Positions 12,731-23,872 of a stretch of DNA of 64,000 bases are shown here, piece by piece. The position numbers and the translations under genes are program-made. Positions within the stretch are counted from its first letter, which is position 1, and each line of letters starts with the position of its first letter. Origin of the DNA: Erpobdella octoculata. Lineage: Eukaryota > Annelida > Clitellata > Hirudinida > Erpobdellidae. The DNA lies in NCBI GenBank assembly GCA_963978895.1, contig OZ022241.1, positions 17,021,341 through 17,085,340 on the forward strand. Reading direction: 5' to 3'. Below the pieces are notes generated by a model, which had not been told where the DNA came from, searched no databases, and was given only the letters and a program-made list of their open reading frames with translations.

Positions 12731-13781
12731 CCAAATGCTAAATCGCATGGTGACAAACATTAGACATTTGGAAATTTAATAAAATCAGATTTGAAATGTG
12801 TTGGTTTTTTCTCAAATTATCCAAAAATTTATTAAATTTAAAATTGATCATGAAATAAAAGTTTTAGAATTCTTTTCTCACATATAATTGACATTTTTTT
12901 TCTTAAATACTGGTGCGACCCTTGACGTTGACATAAAATCTTCAAAAAACCATTTCAATGTATATTGTTGATGAATTATGTAGCTTTTAATTAAAAATTA
13001 ATAAGATATAAACATCTTTATTAAAATGTAGATAGTTTCCAAGATATGAACAACCCAAGTTTACGGTTGTATGTAACGACACCGGCGATCATTAAGTGAA
13101 TGTATTGTTTATTTACATACACCGACAGCAATGATCACGTGAATATTATAGTAGTCAACCAATCACAACAAACTAGATCATCTGGAGCCAATCAGAAGCC
13201 TCCTGTGTTAAAAACCGGGTATGATCTGTGAATATGCATCCCGTCTCCTCGTATATATTTATACTTAAAAACATTTTTATTTATTAATTATTACATTAAA
13301 AACTCAAAATTCTTCTCTTAAGCAATAGATTATTATCAAATTGAAACATTTTGCGTTGCTTTTTCGGACGGTTTTTGTGCCGTTTACTGCTTTCTAGTCT
13401 CTTGATAAACATGTCTGCAATGTGTACGCCTACTCGCCAAATCTACTCTCGGAGCGAACTTATCTCGATAAACTTTTAACAATGCCGCTCTCCCAGTGGA
13501 ATGTTTCTTCAGAGCCTTCGAGAAATCCATCTGTTGCGTTACGACGTTTGAAGATACCACTACAGGGGACGAAGAGCTGGTCGTTTCTTCCATACCTCCT
13601 CCCGCTCTGGTTTTCTCGCCACACTATCGACGGTACTTGCATCGCTTTGGGTCTCCATAATTCTACAATGTCCTCTGGTTGTCACACTGGCGGCTGGAGT
13701 GCACGTTCTCTCGGAACTAATGTCTCCACGTCGGACGACAGCAGAAGCTCTCATACATCTGCCTCATCTAGCAGAACACTT

Positions 13782-15472
13782 GCGTTCGGTTTGCTGAATG
13801 CGAACTCGGTTAGATCAATATATACTGCAATCAACACTGAAATAAGCGATAGAAATCTCGACATCTGTTTACTCACTGAGACTCATCATTCCTATACCAG
13901 AGAAGAGACACTTCTCTCCGTCGCTGCGTTCCTGAAAATTATTCTCTACATGATTCCCCACGTCAGTCTGGGAGTGAGGGTGACCGTGGTTACGGAGGTG
14001 TTGCTGCCATAATCAACTCTAGCTTGAGATACCACCAAATTAAATCGTCCAGCCCGGCAGTGACGTTTGAGTCACTTGCATTCCCGGTTGGCGGCTGCTC
14101 TACTGTTGCGGTATTGCTGTTATACCGTCCGGGCTCGCAGCAGGTGTCGGATTTATTTTTTGAAGAACTGACGAGATACCTGGAAGTGTTGGCTCTATAC
14201 AAGTGCCAAATCGTTGTGACTGGAGATTTCAACATTCATATTGAGAGAAAAGATGACCATGATGCCGTGCGACTACTGGATCTATTCGCGAGTTTTGATT
14301 GCGCCCAGCATGTGCACGAACCAACTCACACTCGGGAAGGAACGCTCGATCATATTTTCACGCGTCATGAGGAGACTGTTTCCGATGTGGGCGTTGATCC
14401 AGCTGGAGTAATATCTGATCATAGTTTCATAACCTGGAAATTGCATTTCGTGAAACAAACACCAATGGTTGTGTGGAATTCCATCAGGTCCTGGAAAAAA
14501 AGATACCATACTCTATTTCAGCGGGCGTTGCGTGAGTCCGAACTCTGCGGAGAGATCCCGGATGACGTTGGCCCTGACATTCTTTTTGCTACCTACGATA
14601 AAATTTTTCGGGGGCTAGCGGACAGATTCGCCCCAATCAAAAAAGTCAAAATCCGATGTCGACCGATTGCCGTATGGTACGATGATGAGTCTCGACAGTT
14701 GCGTCGCAGCTCGCGAATTTTCGAAAAACGTTACAGACGCACGATGCTTCTTTCTGATAGATTGGCCTGGGTTGAGAAAGAAAAGGAGCGTCACAAAATC
14801 AACCGTGCCAAGGAAAATGGCTACTGGTTACAGATTGTAAAGAATAATGTCGGTCAACCTAGAAAATTGTGGAAGACCTTCTCTACTATTCTTGGCCTCA
14901 ATCGGGTGGCAGCCACTAAGGGCAGTGGCCCTAGCGCTCAGGATCTACTGGACCATTTCACCAAAAAGATTCGTGACATTCGGGACTCAACGGGTGCCTC
15001 GCCGCCGGCTTCCGGACTTCCTCCAGCGAGTGTTCTGAACAACTTCGAGCCTTGTTCAACAAAGGAAGTCTACGAAATGATTCTGGTCACCAAATCCACA
15101 TCATGCTCGCTTGATCCAATTCCGACTCACGTTTTTAGGGAATTCCTGACAGACCTACTTCCATATATCACTGAAATGTGTAATCGCTCACTTCAGTCTA
15201 GTTGGTTGCCTCAATCACAGCGACATGCCATCGTGAAGCCAATTTTGAAGGGAGAAGTTCTGGATCGAAATGACGTCAAAAATTACCGGCCAATATCCAA
15301 CCTAACCTTAATTTCCAAGTTGGTGGAACGAATTGTAAGAAAACGATTAACAACATTCTTTAATGAACACAGTCTGTTGCCGAGGCACCAATCTAGATTT
15401 CGAGCTTGTCAATCGACTGAAACGGCCCTTCTGAAAATTCTATCCTGTCTGCTGCAGATAATAAAAACGTAA
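13782..15472 (+). pseudogene. LINE ORF2: APE endonuclease and N-terminal RT
   Basis: The endonuclease begins LAFGLLNANSVRSIYTAI and DICLLTETH (the catalytic E in the LTET motif). After a frameshift at about 13905-14015 (the true frame reads GYGGVAAIINSSLRYHQ) it continues with LLLYRPGSQ, VVTGDFNIHIE and VISDHSFITW. GDFN and SDH are the expected APE active-site motifs. The linker ends and the RT starts near SLDPIPTHVFREFLTDLLP, then KNYRPISNLTLISKLVERIV and HQSRFRACQSTETALLKIL. Another frameshift at about 15440 ends this frame. Related proteins nick DNA and prime reverse transcription at the cut; this copy cannot make a full protein. Confidence 0.88.
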
Positions 15473-17276
15473 CCCTCCTCGGGTTACTCGATATGTCTGC
15501 TGCCTTCGATACAGTGGACCATGACATACTCCTCCATCGTCTAAAGGAGTCATTTGGGTTGTCTGGGTCGGTCCTTGCTTGGCTGTCTTCCTTTCTCCAG
15601 GAACGTACGCAGCAGGTCATTTTCGGCGGGGTCGCGTTGACCGCTGATGTCACTTCTGGCGTTCCTCAAGGTAGTGTACTTGGTCCTCTGCTTTCTCTCC
15701 TCTATACGGCGGACGTTCTTATTTCTGCATCTGAGCTAGAGAGTGACACGGTAATACCGACCGCGGTAAATACCGCGGTTACCGCGGTTATACCGCGGTA
15801 ACGGGAACAAATGTCAATAATTTCACCATTACCGCGCGGTAACGGGGAAAAATGGGGGGAAAATTTGCGGTAATGGGGAAAATTTTGACGGTAATTCCGC
15901 GGGAACGGTAATGAAGTTTTAAACTAATTTTTAAAAATTCAAAAAACATTTTTAATTTTTTTTTTTACCTTGTTTTATCGTTTTTGTACTTTGTTTTATC
16001 GTTTTTGTACTTTGTTTAGCTAATTCTACCGGAGTATCTTTCTTTTTGTATTTCATTTCGGTTGAATGTCTTGGTTATGAATCAGTTTAATTTCAATAGT
16101 ACATTTTCGCTTGTAGTTTTAAATAACATTGAAATGGGAAAATGCGACATCGACAAATTAATTTCAATTAAAAGTGAACGCTTGCGATACGACAAATGTC
16201 AAGGCACTCATGGATTGAAGAACTAATATTTTTTACTTTCTTATTTCATTTAAGACATAACTATCTTTTTGCAAATTTTTTTAATAATTAACTTCAAAAT
16301 AAACTTGCATAAAAATTTAAAATGCGGGGACAATGAGGGTTTGGGAATGATAGCTGCGGGGATGGGGACAGATATTGAGGGGATGAGGTGGGGATGGGGA
16401 CATGGGGCGAGGGTACAGTGAGGGGACGGGAAGAAAGTTTTCTTTGCGGGGTGGGGATGGGGAAGAAATGTTGTCCCCGTGTCACTCTCTAATCTGAGCA
16501 CGGCCTGGGAATTCACTGTTATGCCGACGATGCTCAATTGTATGCTGTCGGTGGAGCGGCCGATGCAGACCGCCATGTAACGAATGTGACTGAATGTATT
16601 GGTGTGATTGATACCTGGATGTCGTCGAATCGTCTAAAGTTGAACCCTGACAAGACTCAGTTTATCTGGCTTGGAGCACGAAAGCAGTTACAAAAGATCA
16701 AAATAAAATCTGTGACCCTGCGGTGAATGATCTTGGTGTCACAATTGATGGTCCATTGACCATGCGCGATCATGTCCAGAAAATCTGCCTCTCAGCATCT
16801 TACCAGCTACGCCAACTCCGAGTCATCCGCGCTCTTTCTCAACCGAGGCTTGCACGATGCTCGTTCATGCGTTCGTCTCAAGTAAACTCGATTACTGCAA
16901 TAGTCTGCTTGCAGGATTGAGTGATGAACTGATCAACAGACTCCAGTCTGTGCTGCGCTCGGCGGCTTGCCTGATTCTAAAGAAGCAGAGATTTGACCCA
17001 GTTTTGGATGACATGCGTAAACATCTGCACTGGTTCCCTATCAGATAAAAAATCCAGTTTAAACTAGGTCTATTGGTTTTTAAGTGTTTGCACGGTCTGG
17101 CTCCACCATACCTGTGCAACATGATTTCACAAGTCAGCTCCAGCGATTACAGTTCCCGCCTTCGGTCAGCCGCTTGTGGTGACCTGAATGTTCCCCGGAC
17201 ACACTCTGTGCGGATGGTTCCCGGGGTTTCGCAATGGCTGGTCCGAAGCTCTGGAAATCCTTGTCCCAGGAGCTAA
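15455..17276 (+). pseudogene. LINE ORF2: RT core and C-terminus, split by a hAT
   Basis: The frame resumes LLGLLDMSAAFDTVDHDILL, holding the first RT catalytic aspartate (AFDTVDH). It continues [20 protein letters not shown] and is cut at 15736. After the inserted element it resumes HGLGIHCYADDAQLYAVG (catalytic YADD), then WMSSNRLKLNPDKTQFIWLG, a frameshift region around 16860, SKLDYCNSLLAGL and HLHWFPIR-stop. The final block is VFKCLHGLAPPYL. Deleting the hAT plus one target copy rejoins LISASE directly to HGLGIHCYADD, so the insertion hit an otherwise continuous RT. Confidence 0.88.
15737..16491. mobile_element. Non-autonomous hAT element, 755 bp, ATCTGAGC TSD
   Basis: Perfect 15-bp inverted repeats TAGAGAGTGACACGG bound the element. 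ATCTGAGC is duplicated exactly at 15729-15736 and 16492-16499. The left subterminal region is full of CCGCGGTAA/TTACCGCGG motifs; the right has GGGGATGGGGA-type repeats. No transposase is encoded. ORFs on the minus strand at 16250-16576 are readings of the purine-rich repeats. Confidence 0.93.
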
Positions 17277-17485
17277 AAAATCCTGACATTTCTTTAACTA
17301 CATTTAAATCTCTCCTTAAATTTGAACTTTTTAGGAGAGCTTATGAAGCTAACTAATTAATATACAATACTGTACAACTATCCATTATTATTTTATTTTT
17401 ATTTCTATTTTTATTTTTGCACGTGACTCACATGTCGCTCCCGTAATGGACTTTATCGATAAGGGAGCGCCTAATCAAATGATTC

Positions 17486-18010
17486 TTTGATTTGATTTGA
17501 TTTGATTTGATTTGATTTGATTTGATTTGATTTGATTTGATTTGATTTGATTTGATTTGATTTGATTTGATTTGATTTGATTTGATTTGATTTGATTTGA
17601 TTTGATTTGATTTGATTTGATTTGATTTGATTTGATTTGATTTGATTTGATTTGATTTGATTTGATTTGATTTGATTTGATTTGATTTGATTTGATTTGA
17701 TTTGATTTGATTTGATTTGATTTGATTTGATTTGATTTGATTTGATTTGATTTGATTTGATTTGATTTGATTTGATTTGATTTGATTTGATTTGATTTGA
17801 TTTGATTTGATTTGATTTGATTTGATTTGATTTGATTTGATTTGATTTGATTTGATTTGATTTGATTTGATTTGATTTGATTTGATTTGATTTGATTTGA
17901 TTTGATTTGATTTGATTTGATTTGATTTGATTTGATTTGATTTGATTTGATTTGATTTGATTTGATTTGATTTGATTTGATTTGATTTGATTTGATTTGA
18001 TTTGATTTGA
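17486..18010. repeat. (TTTGA)n pentanucleotide array, about 105 units
   Basis: About 525 bp of uninterrupted five-base repeat directly follows the LINE 3' end. L2/CR1-type LINEs end in short tandem tails of this kind; here the tail has expanded greatly. The minus-strand IKSNQ ORF is an artefact. Confidence 0.97.
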
Positions 18011-18990
18011 ACATGATGGGAGAAGAATTAGTTTTTGGTAGTCAGGTTAATCCTGAAGATGGAATAGCAGTGGCTGGTACGGCGATGTTGCCAGTGAACA
18101 GCAAACAAATGAAAACGGGTGAACTTCCAAAAGTCCTTTCCTGAGCGTTGTCTGGAGGCAAGGCTATTGAGAATCTGGTCACAAAGATGGCTGAGGCATT
18201 GGTGGACACGGTTTTGGACCAGCGTGTTGTTGCCAAAAAAATATGAAGGATGCTGCGGCGAAATCCAGCTTAAGCTGGAGTCCACCAGTTGTGTCTCAGA
18301 ACATGTGACAGATGACAGCCATACAGACTGCACAGATCAGGTTGAGCACAAAAAAACAAAGAAAGAAGAATTGATCCAGTTTTGTGATGGGGCGTCACAG
18401 AGGTGGTCCCTGTAGCTGATTGTTGCTGGACTCTGACAGATTTTATAAAATTCGTCGGATCCGTCAAAGTTTCTGAGAATTGCTTGATTAAGATTACCAA
18501 AGATGTTCCTGTTGCAAAAAAGGTTATCGACAGTTTCGTGTTTGGTGGCAGTAGCTCAAATGATGTGTGTGATGATGACACCTGTGATGCGGCGTCTGGA
18601 CAGGGTGTTTCATATTTTTTGCATGGTGGGCCAGATGTATTAAGTGGTCATCGGCTCCAAGACATTGGGAATAAGTTGGTCTTAGAGAAAAAATAAAACT
18701 CAAAGTGATGTCTAACATTTGAAGCACCCATGTGAGTGATACTGCCACGGATAAGTCAGCTGAGGACGTTGCTACCCCGGATGTTGTGGGACTGGTAGAA
18801 AAAATTTGTTGAGATGCTGCCGACAAACGTGGGGTTGTAGGTATTAAAACGATTGTTTTATTAGGAAAGTTTGAAAATGTTTCAACAAATGCCAATGAGC
18901 CTGAGGCTCAGATCAGTTTGGTCAAGGATTTTGTGTTTCAGTGGTGGCTCAAAGAAATGGACAGTTCTGCATTGACGATAACCCTGTGCA
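18011..18990 (+). pseudogene. SAP-gag retroelement relic, copy 2
   Basis: Frames on the plus strand match, in order, those of the minus-strand element at 50834-52278. Shared blocks are VLDQRVV, ESTSCVSEHVTDD, CWTLT-F, VSENCLIK/VSGDCLIE, DVPV, SFVFG, VCDDDTCDAASGQG and FLHG-PD. Stops and frameshifts are frequent, so this copy is more decayed. It begins right at the end of the pentanucleotide array; whether the array caused the truncation cannot be told. Confidence 0.6.
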
Positions 18991-19270
18991 GCGACGGATC
19001 TATGATTTTCCGGTGGGGAGGATGATCTCTGGGGGAAAAATCAATATTAAAACTATAACAAAACTGCTTATTTTTATAACAAAAATGCAGTTTGCAAAAA
19101 AAATACATCAAAATTAATAATATTACCAGAAAAGAAAATTTGTAGACATCAGTGCCTAATTATGTTAAAGATGGAACGTGCTTTAAGCTGCTTGAGTTCC
19201 TATTGGAATCATATTTATCAAAATAAATTTAGGATCCACCTTGTATATAAAATGGAATTGACAACATTTA
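18991..19270. other. Spacer, no recognised feature
   Basis: AT-rich sequence between a gag relic and a Helitron. Nothing recognised. Confidence 0.35.
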
Positions 19271-20972
19271 TCTATATATATAAAAGAACATGTCCTGACT
19301 GACTGACTGACTGATAATCAACGCCGAGCTCAAACGCCTCATCCTAGGAACGTGAAATTTGGAACTTATATTACTTTTAAAGCGTAAACATCCGCTAAGA
19401 AAGGATTTTTGAAAGTTTTGCTCCTGAGGGGAAAAAACTGGAAAACAAACTTTTTTCTAAAACAATGTATATCTCGAAAACCAAAAATGAGGAGATTTTG
19501 AAATTTGGTATATAGATTCTTTTTGAAAAATAAAAAGATAAGTGTTTCACCATTTTTTGAAAATTCGGTTTCCCGGACCTCAAATGTGTTTTGGAAAATT
19601 GGGTTATTTGGTTTTTAAAGTAGCTTCTACTCATAAACTGTTAATGCTACAGGAGTAAAAATTAGTATTTAGTTTCTACTCCAAAAATAATGAAATACGT
19701 CTTTTAGCATTTTTTGAAAATTTGGTTTCCAGGACTTCAAATGTGGGGTGGAAAATAGGGCTAATTGTCTTTTATAGTAACTGCTACTCAAAAACAGTAA
19801 AGACCACAGATGTAAAAATTATTATTTAGTTTCAATTCTAAAAATAAAGATATACGTGTTTCACCATTTTTTACAAATTTTTTTTTTTTTTTTTTTTTTC
19901 TTGAACATTTATTGAGCACGAAACAAAACAATTAAGTACAACAGTGAAGTTATAAATAAGGAAAAAAAAATCAAGTGCTCAAAAGGTTCATCCAAAGGGA
20001 ATTACTTCCCGCTAACTGGACGACCTTGGACCTCAAATGTGGGTTGGAAAATTGGGTTATTTGGTTTTTAAAGTAGCTTCTACTCAAAAACTGTTAATGC
20101 TACAAAAGTAAAAATTAGTATTTAGTTTCTACTCTAAAAATAATGATATACGGGTTTCACAATTTTTTAAAATTTGGTTTCCAGGACTTCAAATATGGAG
20201 TGGAAAATAGGGTTATTTGGTTTTTAAAGTAACTGCTACTCAACAACTGTAATTGCCACAGATGTAAAAATTAATACTTAGTATCTACTCAAAAAAAAAG
20301 ATATACGTGTTTCATCATTTTTTGGGTTATTTGGTTTTTAAAGTAGCTTCTACTCAAAAACTGTTAATGCTACAGGAGTGAAAATTAGTATTTAGTTTCT
20401 ACTCCAAAAATAATGAAATACGTGTTTTAGCATTTTTTGAAAATTTGGTTTCCAGGACCTCAAATGTGGGGTGGAAATAAGGGTTATTTGATTTCAAAAT
20501 AACTGCTACTTACAAACTGTAAGTGCTACAAATGTAAAAATTAGTATTTTGAAGTTTTGTGCCGGTTAAAAGTAGCTAAGTCCAGTTTATCATCGGCCGG
20601 GCCAAGCCGTTATTTTAGAGTCTTCACACGGGCCATGCCAAACCTTAAATCAAAGTGGGACGGGCCGAGGTTTTTCACCAAGTATATAGATATTTTAGTG
20701 ATTTTAGGGTCTTCAGTTTGGCCGGGCCAAACCTGAGGTCAAGGTGGGACGGGCCGAAGTTTTTCATCAAGTATATAGAACTTCTAGGCCTGTAAAAATG
20801 GGCCGGGCCTAATTCAGACGGGCTGTGCCGGGCCAGGAGTTTGGGTTTTTAAAACGGGCTGGGCTAATTTGTTGACGGGCCGAGCCGAGACCTAAAAAAA
20901 TGATCTCTACTATGGATGCACGGTTCAAACTCTCTAATTTCATGCGAGCGAAGCCGCTACGGGCACTGCTAG
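19271..20972 (+). mobile_element. Helitron family B, complete copy (1,702 bp)
   Basis: The 5' end is TCTATATATATAAAAGAACA, preceded by host A. The 3' end is GCTACGGGCACTG-CTAG followed by host T, with a possible short hairpin AGCG-AAGC-CGCT 10 nt upstream. There is no target duplication. These are the non-replicative-transposase (HUH) Helitron hallmarks. The body contains GACTGACT repeats, several degenerate blocks of about 150 bp around TGGGTTGGAAAATTGGGTTA, and a GGGCCGGGCC-rich 3' part. No Rep/helicase is encoded, so it is non-autonomous. A small retroposon at 19880-20029 is nested inside. Confidence 0.85.
19880..20029 (-). mobile_element. Retroposed RNA 3' end with poly(A)
   Basis: A poly(T) run on the plus strand and the adjoining ~130 bp break a block that is continuous in the sister Helitron at 49430. 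Read on the minus strand the insert ends CAATAAATGTTCAAG followed by poly(A), so AATAAA lies at the usual distance from the tail. The source transcript is unknown. Confidence 0.6.
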
Positions 20973-21094
20973 TATAGAATATGCAAAATAAAGTAAAAAT
21001 TTTAAATAAAAAAAATATATGTGCCTGTATCCCATAGGAATAGTAATGGGATATTAATTGCACGTTACTGGTGTTGATAAGCAATCTTTTGGAG

Positions 21095-21194
21095 CGACGA
21101 AGCTTGGGGCCCACTTTAGTGCCGAGTGCCTCCTTAAGTGCGTGGGGCCCACTTCAGTGTCGGGGGACCCCTTAGGTGCGTGGGGCTCACTAAA

Positions 21195-21195
<1 letters not shown>
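21095..21195. repeat. GC-rich minisatellite, left part
   Basis: Degenerate units of roughly 30 bp around TGGGGCCCACTTCAGTG and TCCTTAAGTGCG. The same units resume at 23185, on the far side of a LINE. Confidence 0.75.
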
Positions 21196-21245
<50 letters not shown>

Positions 21246-21273
21246 TTTGACGATTTTTTAAGTGGCGTAAATC

Positions 21274-21957
21274 CTAATGGACCTCAAGGCCACTGAACAA
21301 ATGCGCTTTAAGTTTTTTTCTGAAACTTTCAACTGTCACTGCGGAAGTGACCACTGGAGGAAGACAGTTCCATAGTCTTGGGCCAGCAACCGCAAACGTT
21401 CGATCTCCGGCGCTCTTGAGTTTTCCTGCCGGCACGAGAAGTTGAGACGTTGATGACGATCGTAGTCTTCTCCGAGCCGGAATGTCCTGCACTCGCTGAA
21501 TGCTCGATGCCAGGTATGTGGGAGCCATCCCGTTGAGGCACTTGAACGTGATGAGCGCCACCTTGAAGCTTATTCTGTCGTTGATCCGAGGCCAATGAAG
21601 TTTGCGTAGGACCGGAGAGATGTGTTCACGCCTGTGGGCTCCCGCAACGAATCTAACAACTGCGTTGACGATAGATTGAAGACGTCGGGTGAGAGACGTT
21701 GGTAGACCGATTAGAGCTGAGTTGCAATAATCGAGCCTAGAGAGAACTAGAGAGGTAGCAAGTGTCTTAAGAGCAGACACTGGAAGAGATGGTGCGACGG
21801 CTTTTATCTGTCGGAGCATCATGAAGCATGAGCGCGAGATATAGCCGACGTGAGTGTGCATGGTCAAGTCGGAGTCCAGAAAAACACCGAGGTTTTTGAC
21901 TGTAGACTTCGGTGAGATCCACTCATTTCTAAGTCGGACGGGAGCTGTTGGACACAC
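21274..21957 (-). pseudogene. LINE ORF2 C-terminal block
   Basis: An uninterrupted 227-codon frame: VKNLGVFLDSDLTMHTHVGY, then SRLDYCNSALIGLP, VLRKLHWPRINDRISFKVAL, GMAPTYLASSIQ, RLWNCLPPVV and KAHLFSGLEVH. It is nearly identical to 7470-8091. It belongs to the LINE whose RT lies just upstream on the same strand. Confidence 0.88.
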
Positions 21958-22032
21958 ACCGGGAACTGCACCGTCGACTGGTGAACCAGATGACCTCTGA
22001 TTTCTTTGGGTTTAATTGTAGGCGACTCGATT

Positions 22033-23102
22033 TCATCCACTGATAAATGTCGTCAACACAAGTGGAGACCCGAGACAAAAGCTCGCAGCCTGATCGAGAT
22101 TGCTATGGCCATAAACTTGCGTGTCATCAGCATAAAAATGCGCCTGTAAACCATGACCGGCTATGATATAATAGAGGTCGGAGGTGTATAGTGAGAAGAG
22201 AGTTGGGCCGAGAACGGATCCTTGAGGAACGCCGCATGTCACAGGAGAGGAGGAACACGATGAACCGCCGACCCTCACCTGACAGACCCTGCCGACCAGC
22301 CGAGCGCATATCCGTCCAAGCCAAAAAAAATGCGCAGCCTCTGAAGGAGTATTTCGTGGTCGACGGTGTCGAAGGCTGAAGAAAGGTCCAGAAGAGCAAG
22401 AAGTGTGCATTTTCCCTGGTCAGCGGCGCCAAAGACATCCGAGAGAACTTTGAGCACAGCGGTTTCTGTCGAGTGGAATTGACGGTATGCTGATTGATTT
22501 CTAGGGTAGAGATTCTTAGCATTGAGATATTTTGTAAGTCTGCTGAAAATTAGTCGTTCCAGGAGCTTAGAAATTACAGTTAGATTTGATATGGGGCGAT
22601 AGGAGTTGGTATCGCCGCTATTGAGATTGGGCTTCTTGAGAATGGGCGTGATGTAAGATGACTTAAAAGATTGAGGCAGCATACCATCAGAGAGAGATTT
22701 GTTGTATAGTTTGACTAGGAACGGTCCAATGATATGCGAAGCTTTTTTGAGAAGCCACGTAGGTATTGGGTCCAGAGAGCATTGTTTGTCTGGGAGTGAA
22801 TTCATTATCGTAATGACTTCTTCCAGGTTGGTGGAGGCAAAGCCGCAAAGCGGTTCGCCCCTGTAGGACGTTGAATTTGGTGGAGGCCGACAATTGGCCG
22901 TGGAACCTCGCACGTTATCCAGCTTACCGATAAAGAACTGTGCGAATTGAGTGGCATTTGGAGGAGCGTTAGGATTGACGTGACCTCTTGACATGACCGT
23001 GTTTAAAGAAAACCACAGCCTGCGGCTGGACGATTTCTCTTTCTCGATCCTGTTTTTCCAAAAAGATGCACGTTTCATGCGGGAGAGCTTTCTATAAGCC
23101 AC
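22033..23102 (-). pseudogene. LINE reverse transcriptase with one frameshift
   Basis: From 23102 downward the frame encodes SLDPIPTWLLKKASHIIGPF, then SYRPISNLTVISKLLERLIF, NQSAYRQFHSTETAVLKVLS and [20 protein letters not shown]. The frame shifts at about 22300-22390. It then gives [20 protein letters not shown] and [26 protein letters not shown] and YADD are both present, so only the frameshift and the 5' truncation disable it. This is the best-preserved LINE RT in the window. Confidence 0.88.
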
Positions 23103-23184
23103 TCGATGCCGCTTCCAGCAAGAAATGTCATCTGCAAGTGACGTTTTGAGAGCGATTCTTTCAAGGCAGTGCAGAGGCTCACGT

Positions 23185-23570
23185 AAGAGTAGGGCCCACT
23201 TCAGTGCCAGCGGTCCCCTTAATTGCGGGGGCTAACTTCATTGCCGAAGCCCACTTTAGTGCCGAATGCCCCCTTAAGTCCGTGGGACCTACTTCAGTAC
23301 CAGGGCACACTTAGATGCCTGGAGTCCACTTTAGTGCCGAGTGCCTCCTTAAGTGCGTGGGGCCCACTGAAAAGTCCAGGAAAATCCACTTAAAAATCAT
23401 GAAAGGCCCACTTAAGTGCCGGGGGCCCACTTAAGCGTGGGGAAGCATTTAAAAGCCGGGGCCCACTTAAGAGCGTGGGGCCCATTTTAGTGACTGGACT
23501 CACTTAACTGCGTGGGGCCCACTATAGCGCCGGGGCCCACTAAGTCAAGGGGCGATCTCCCCCCCTGCTT
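23185..23570. repeat. GC-rich minisatellite, right part
   Basis: Repeated GGGCCCACTTAAGTGC and GTGGGGCCCACT units of uneven spacing, continuing the array seen at 21095. Confidence 0.75.
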
Positions 23571-23717
23571 TCCTAATTGATGTTCCTGGTGACTCCCCCT
23601 AAAAACAGTAGGGCACTATACTTATATGTTACGGTTACATGGCTGTCGTACCGGTTTTTTTTCAAAAATAGTCGATAACCGGCTGGGGCGTAGAGAAATT
23701 TCTCTAAAAACTTCTCA

Positions 23718-23841
23718 ACTATATATACAAAAATGAATGTTTGTATGTATGTATGTATGTATGTATGTATGTATGTATGTATGTATGTATGTATCTATGT
23801 ATGTATGTATGTATGTATGTATGTATGTATGTATGTATGTA

Positions 23842-23872
<31 letters not shown>

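Larger units (their letters stand above)
10952..13236 (+). mobile_element. Mutator-like (MULE-type) DNA transposon, about 2.3 kb
   Basis: Two long inverted repeats of about 75-90 bp, roughly 93% alike, bound the element. They run through CACAGATCATACCCGG, then TTAACACAGGAGGCTTCTGA and TAGTTTGTTGTGATT. The 10-bp sequence CATCCCGTCT lies just outside both ends (10942-10951 and 13237-13246). Long inverted repeats with a 9-11 bp target duplication fit Mutator-like elements better than hAT, piggyBac or Tc1/mariner. The left repeat has a small extra TATTATTCAC. Interior exons encode a short protein without a visible DDE core, so it is non-autonomous. Insertion is into a LINE leader. Confidence 0.65.
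13322..17484 (+). mobile_element. L2/CR1-like LINE, interrupted, near full length
   Basis: From the second leader unit the element runs through an endonuclease, a reverse transcriptase and the typical C-terminal block to a 3' end at AATCAAATGATTC, then a five-base tail repeat. It is disabled by frameshifts, stop codons and a 755-bp hAT insertion in the RT. Orientation and domain order are as expected for L2/CR1/Rex1-type non-LTR retrotransposons with an APE endonuclease. Confidence 0.88.
21199..23183 (-). mobile_element. L2/CR1-like LINE, 5'-truncated, inserted in a minisatellite
   Basis: On the minus strand the element has an RT-linker start near 23102, the RT core, the post-RT block and a 3' tail GTCAAACATT followed by ATT repeats (21197-21244). 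The endonuclease is missing. The flanks on both sides are units of the same GGGCCCACTT minisatellite, which places the insertion inside the array. It is the same family as 7470-8110. Confidence 0.88.

Noticed and set aside
17475..18014. 179-residue IKSNQ repeat protein
   Set aside because: Translation of the TTTGA/TCAAA array following a LINE.
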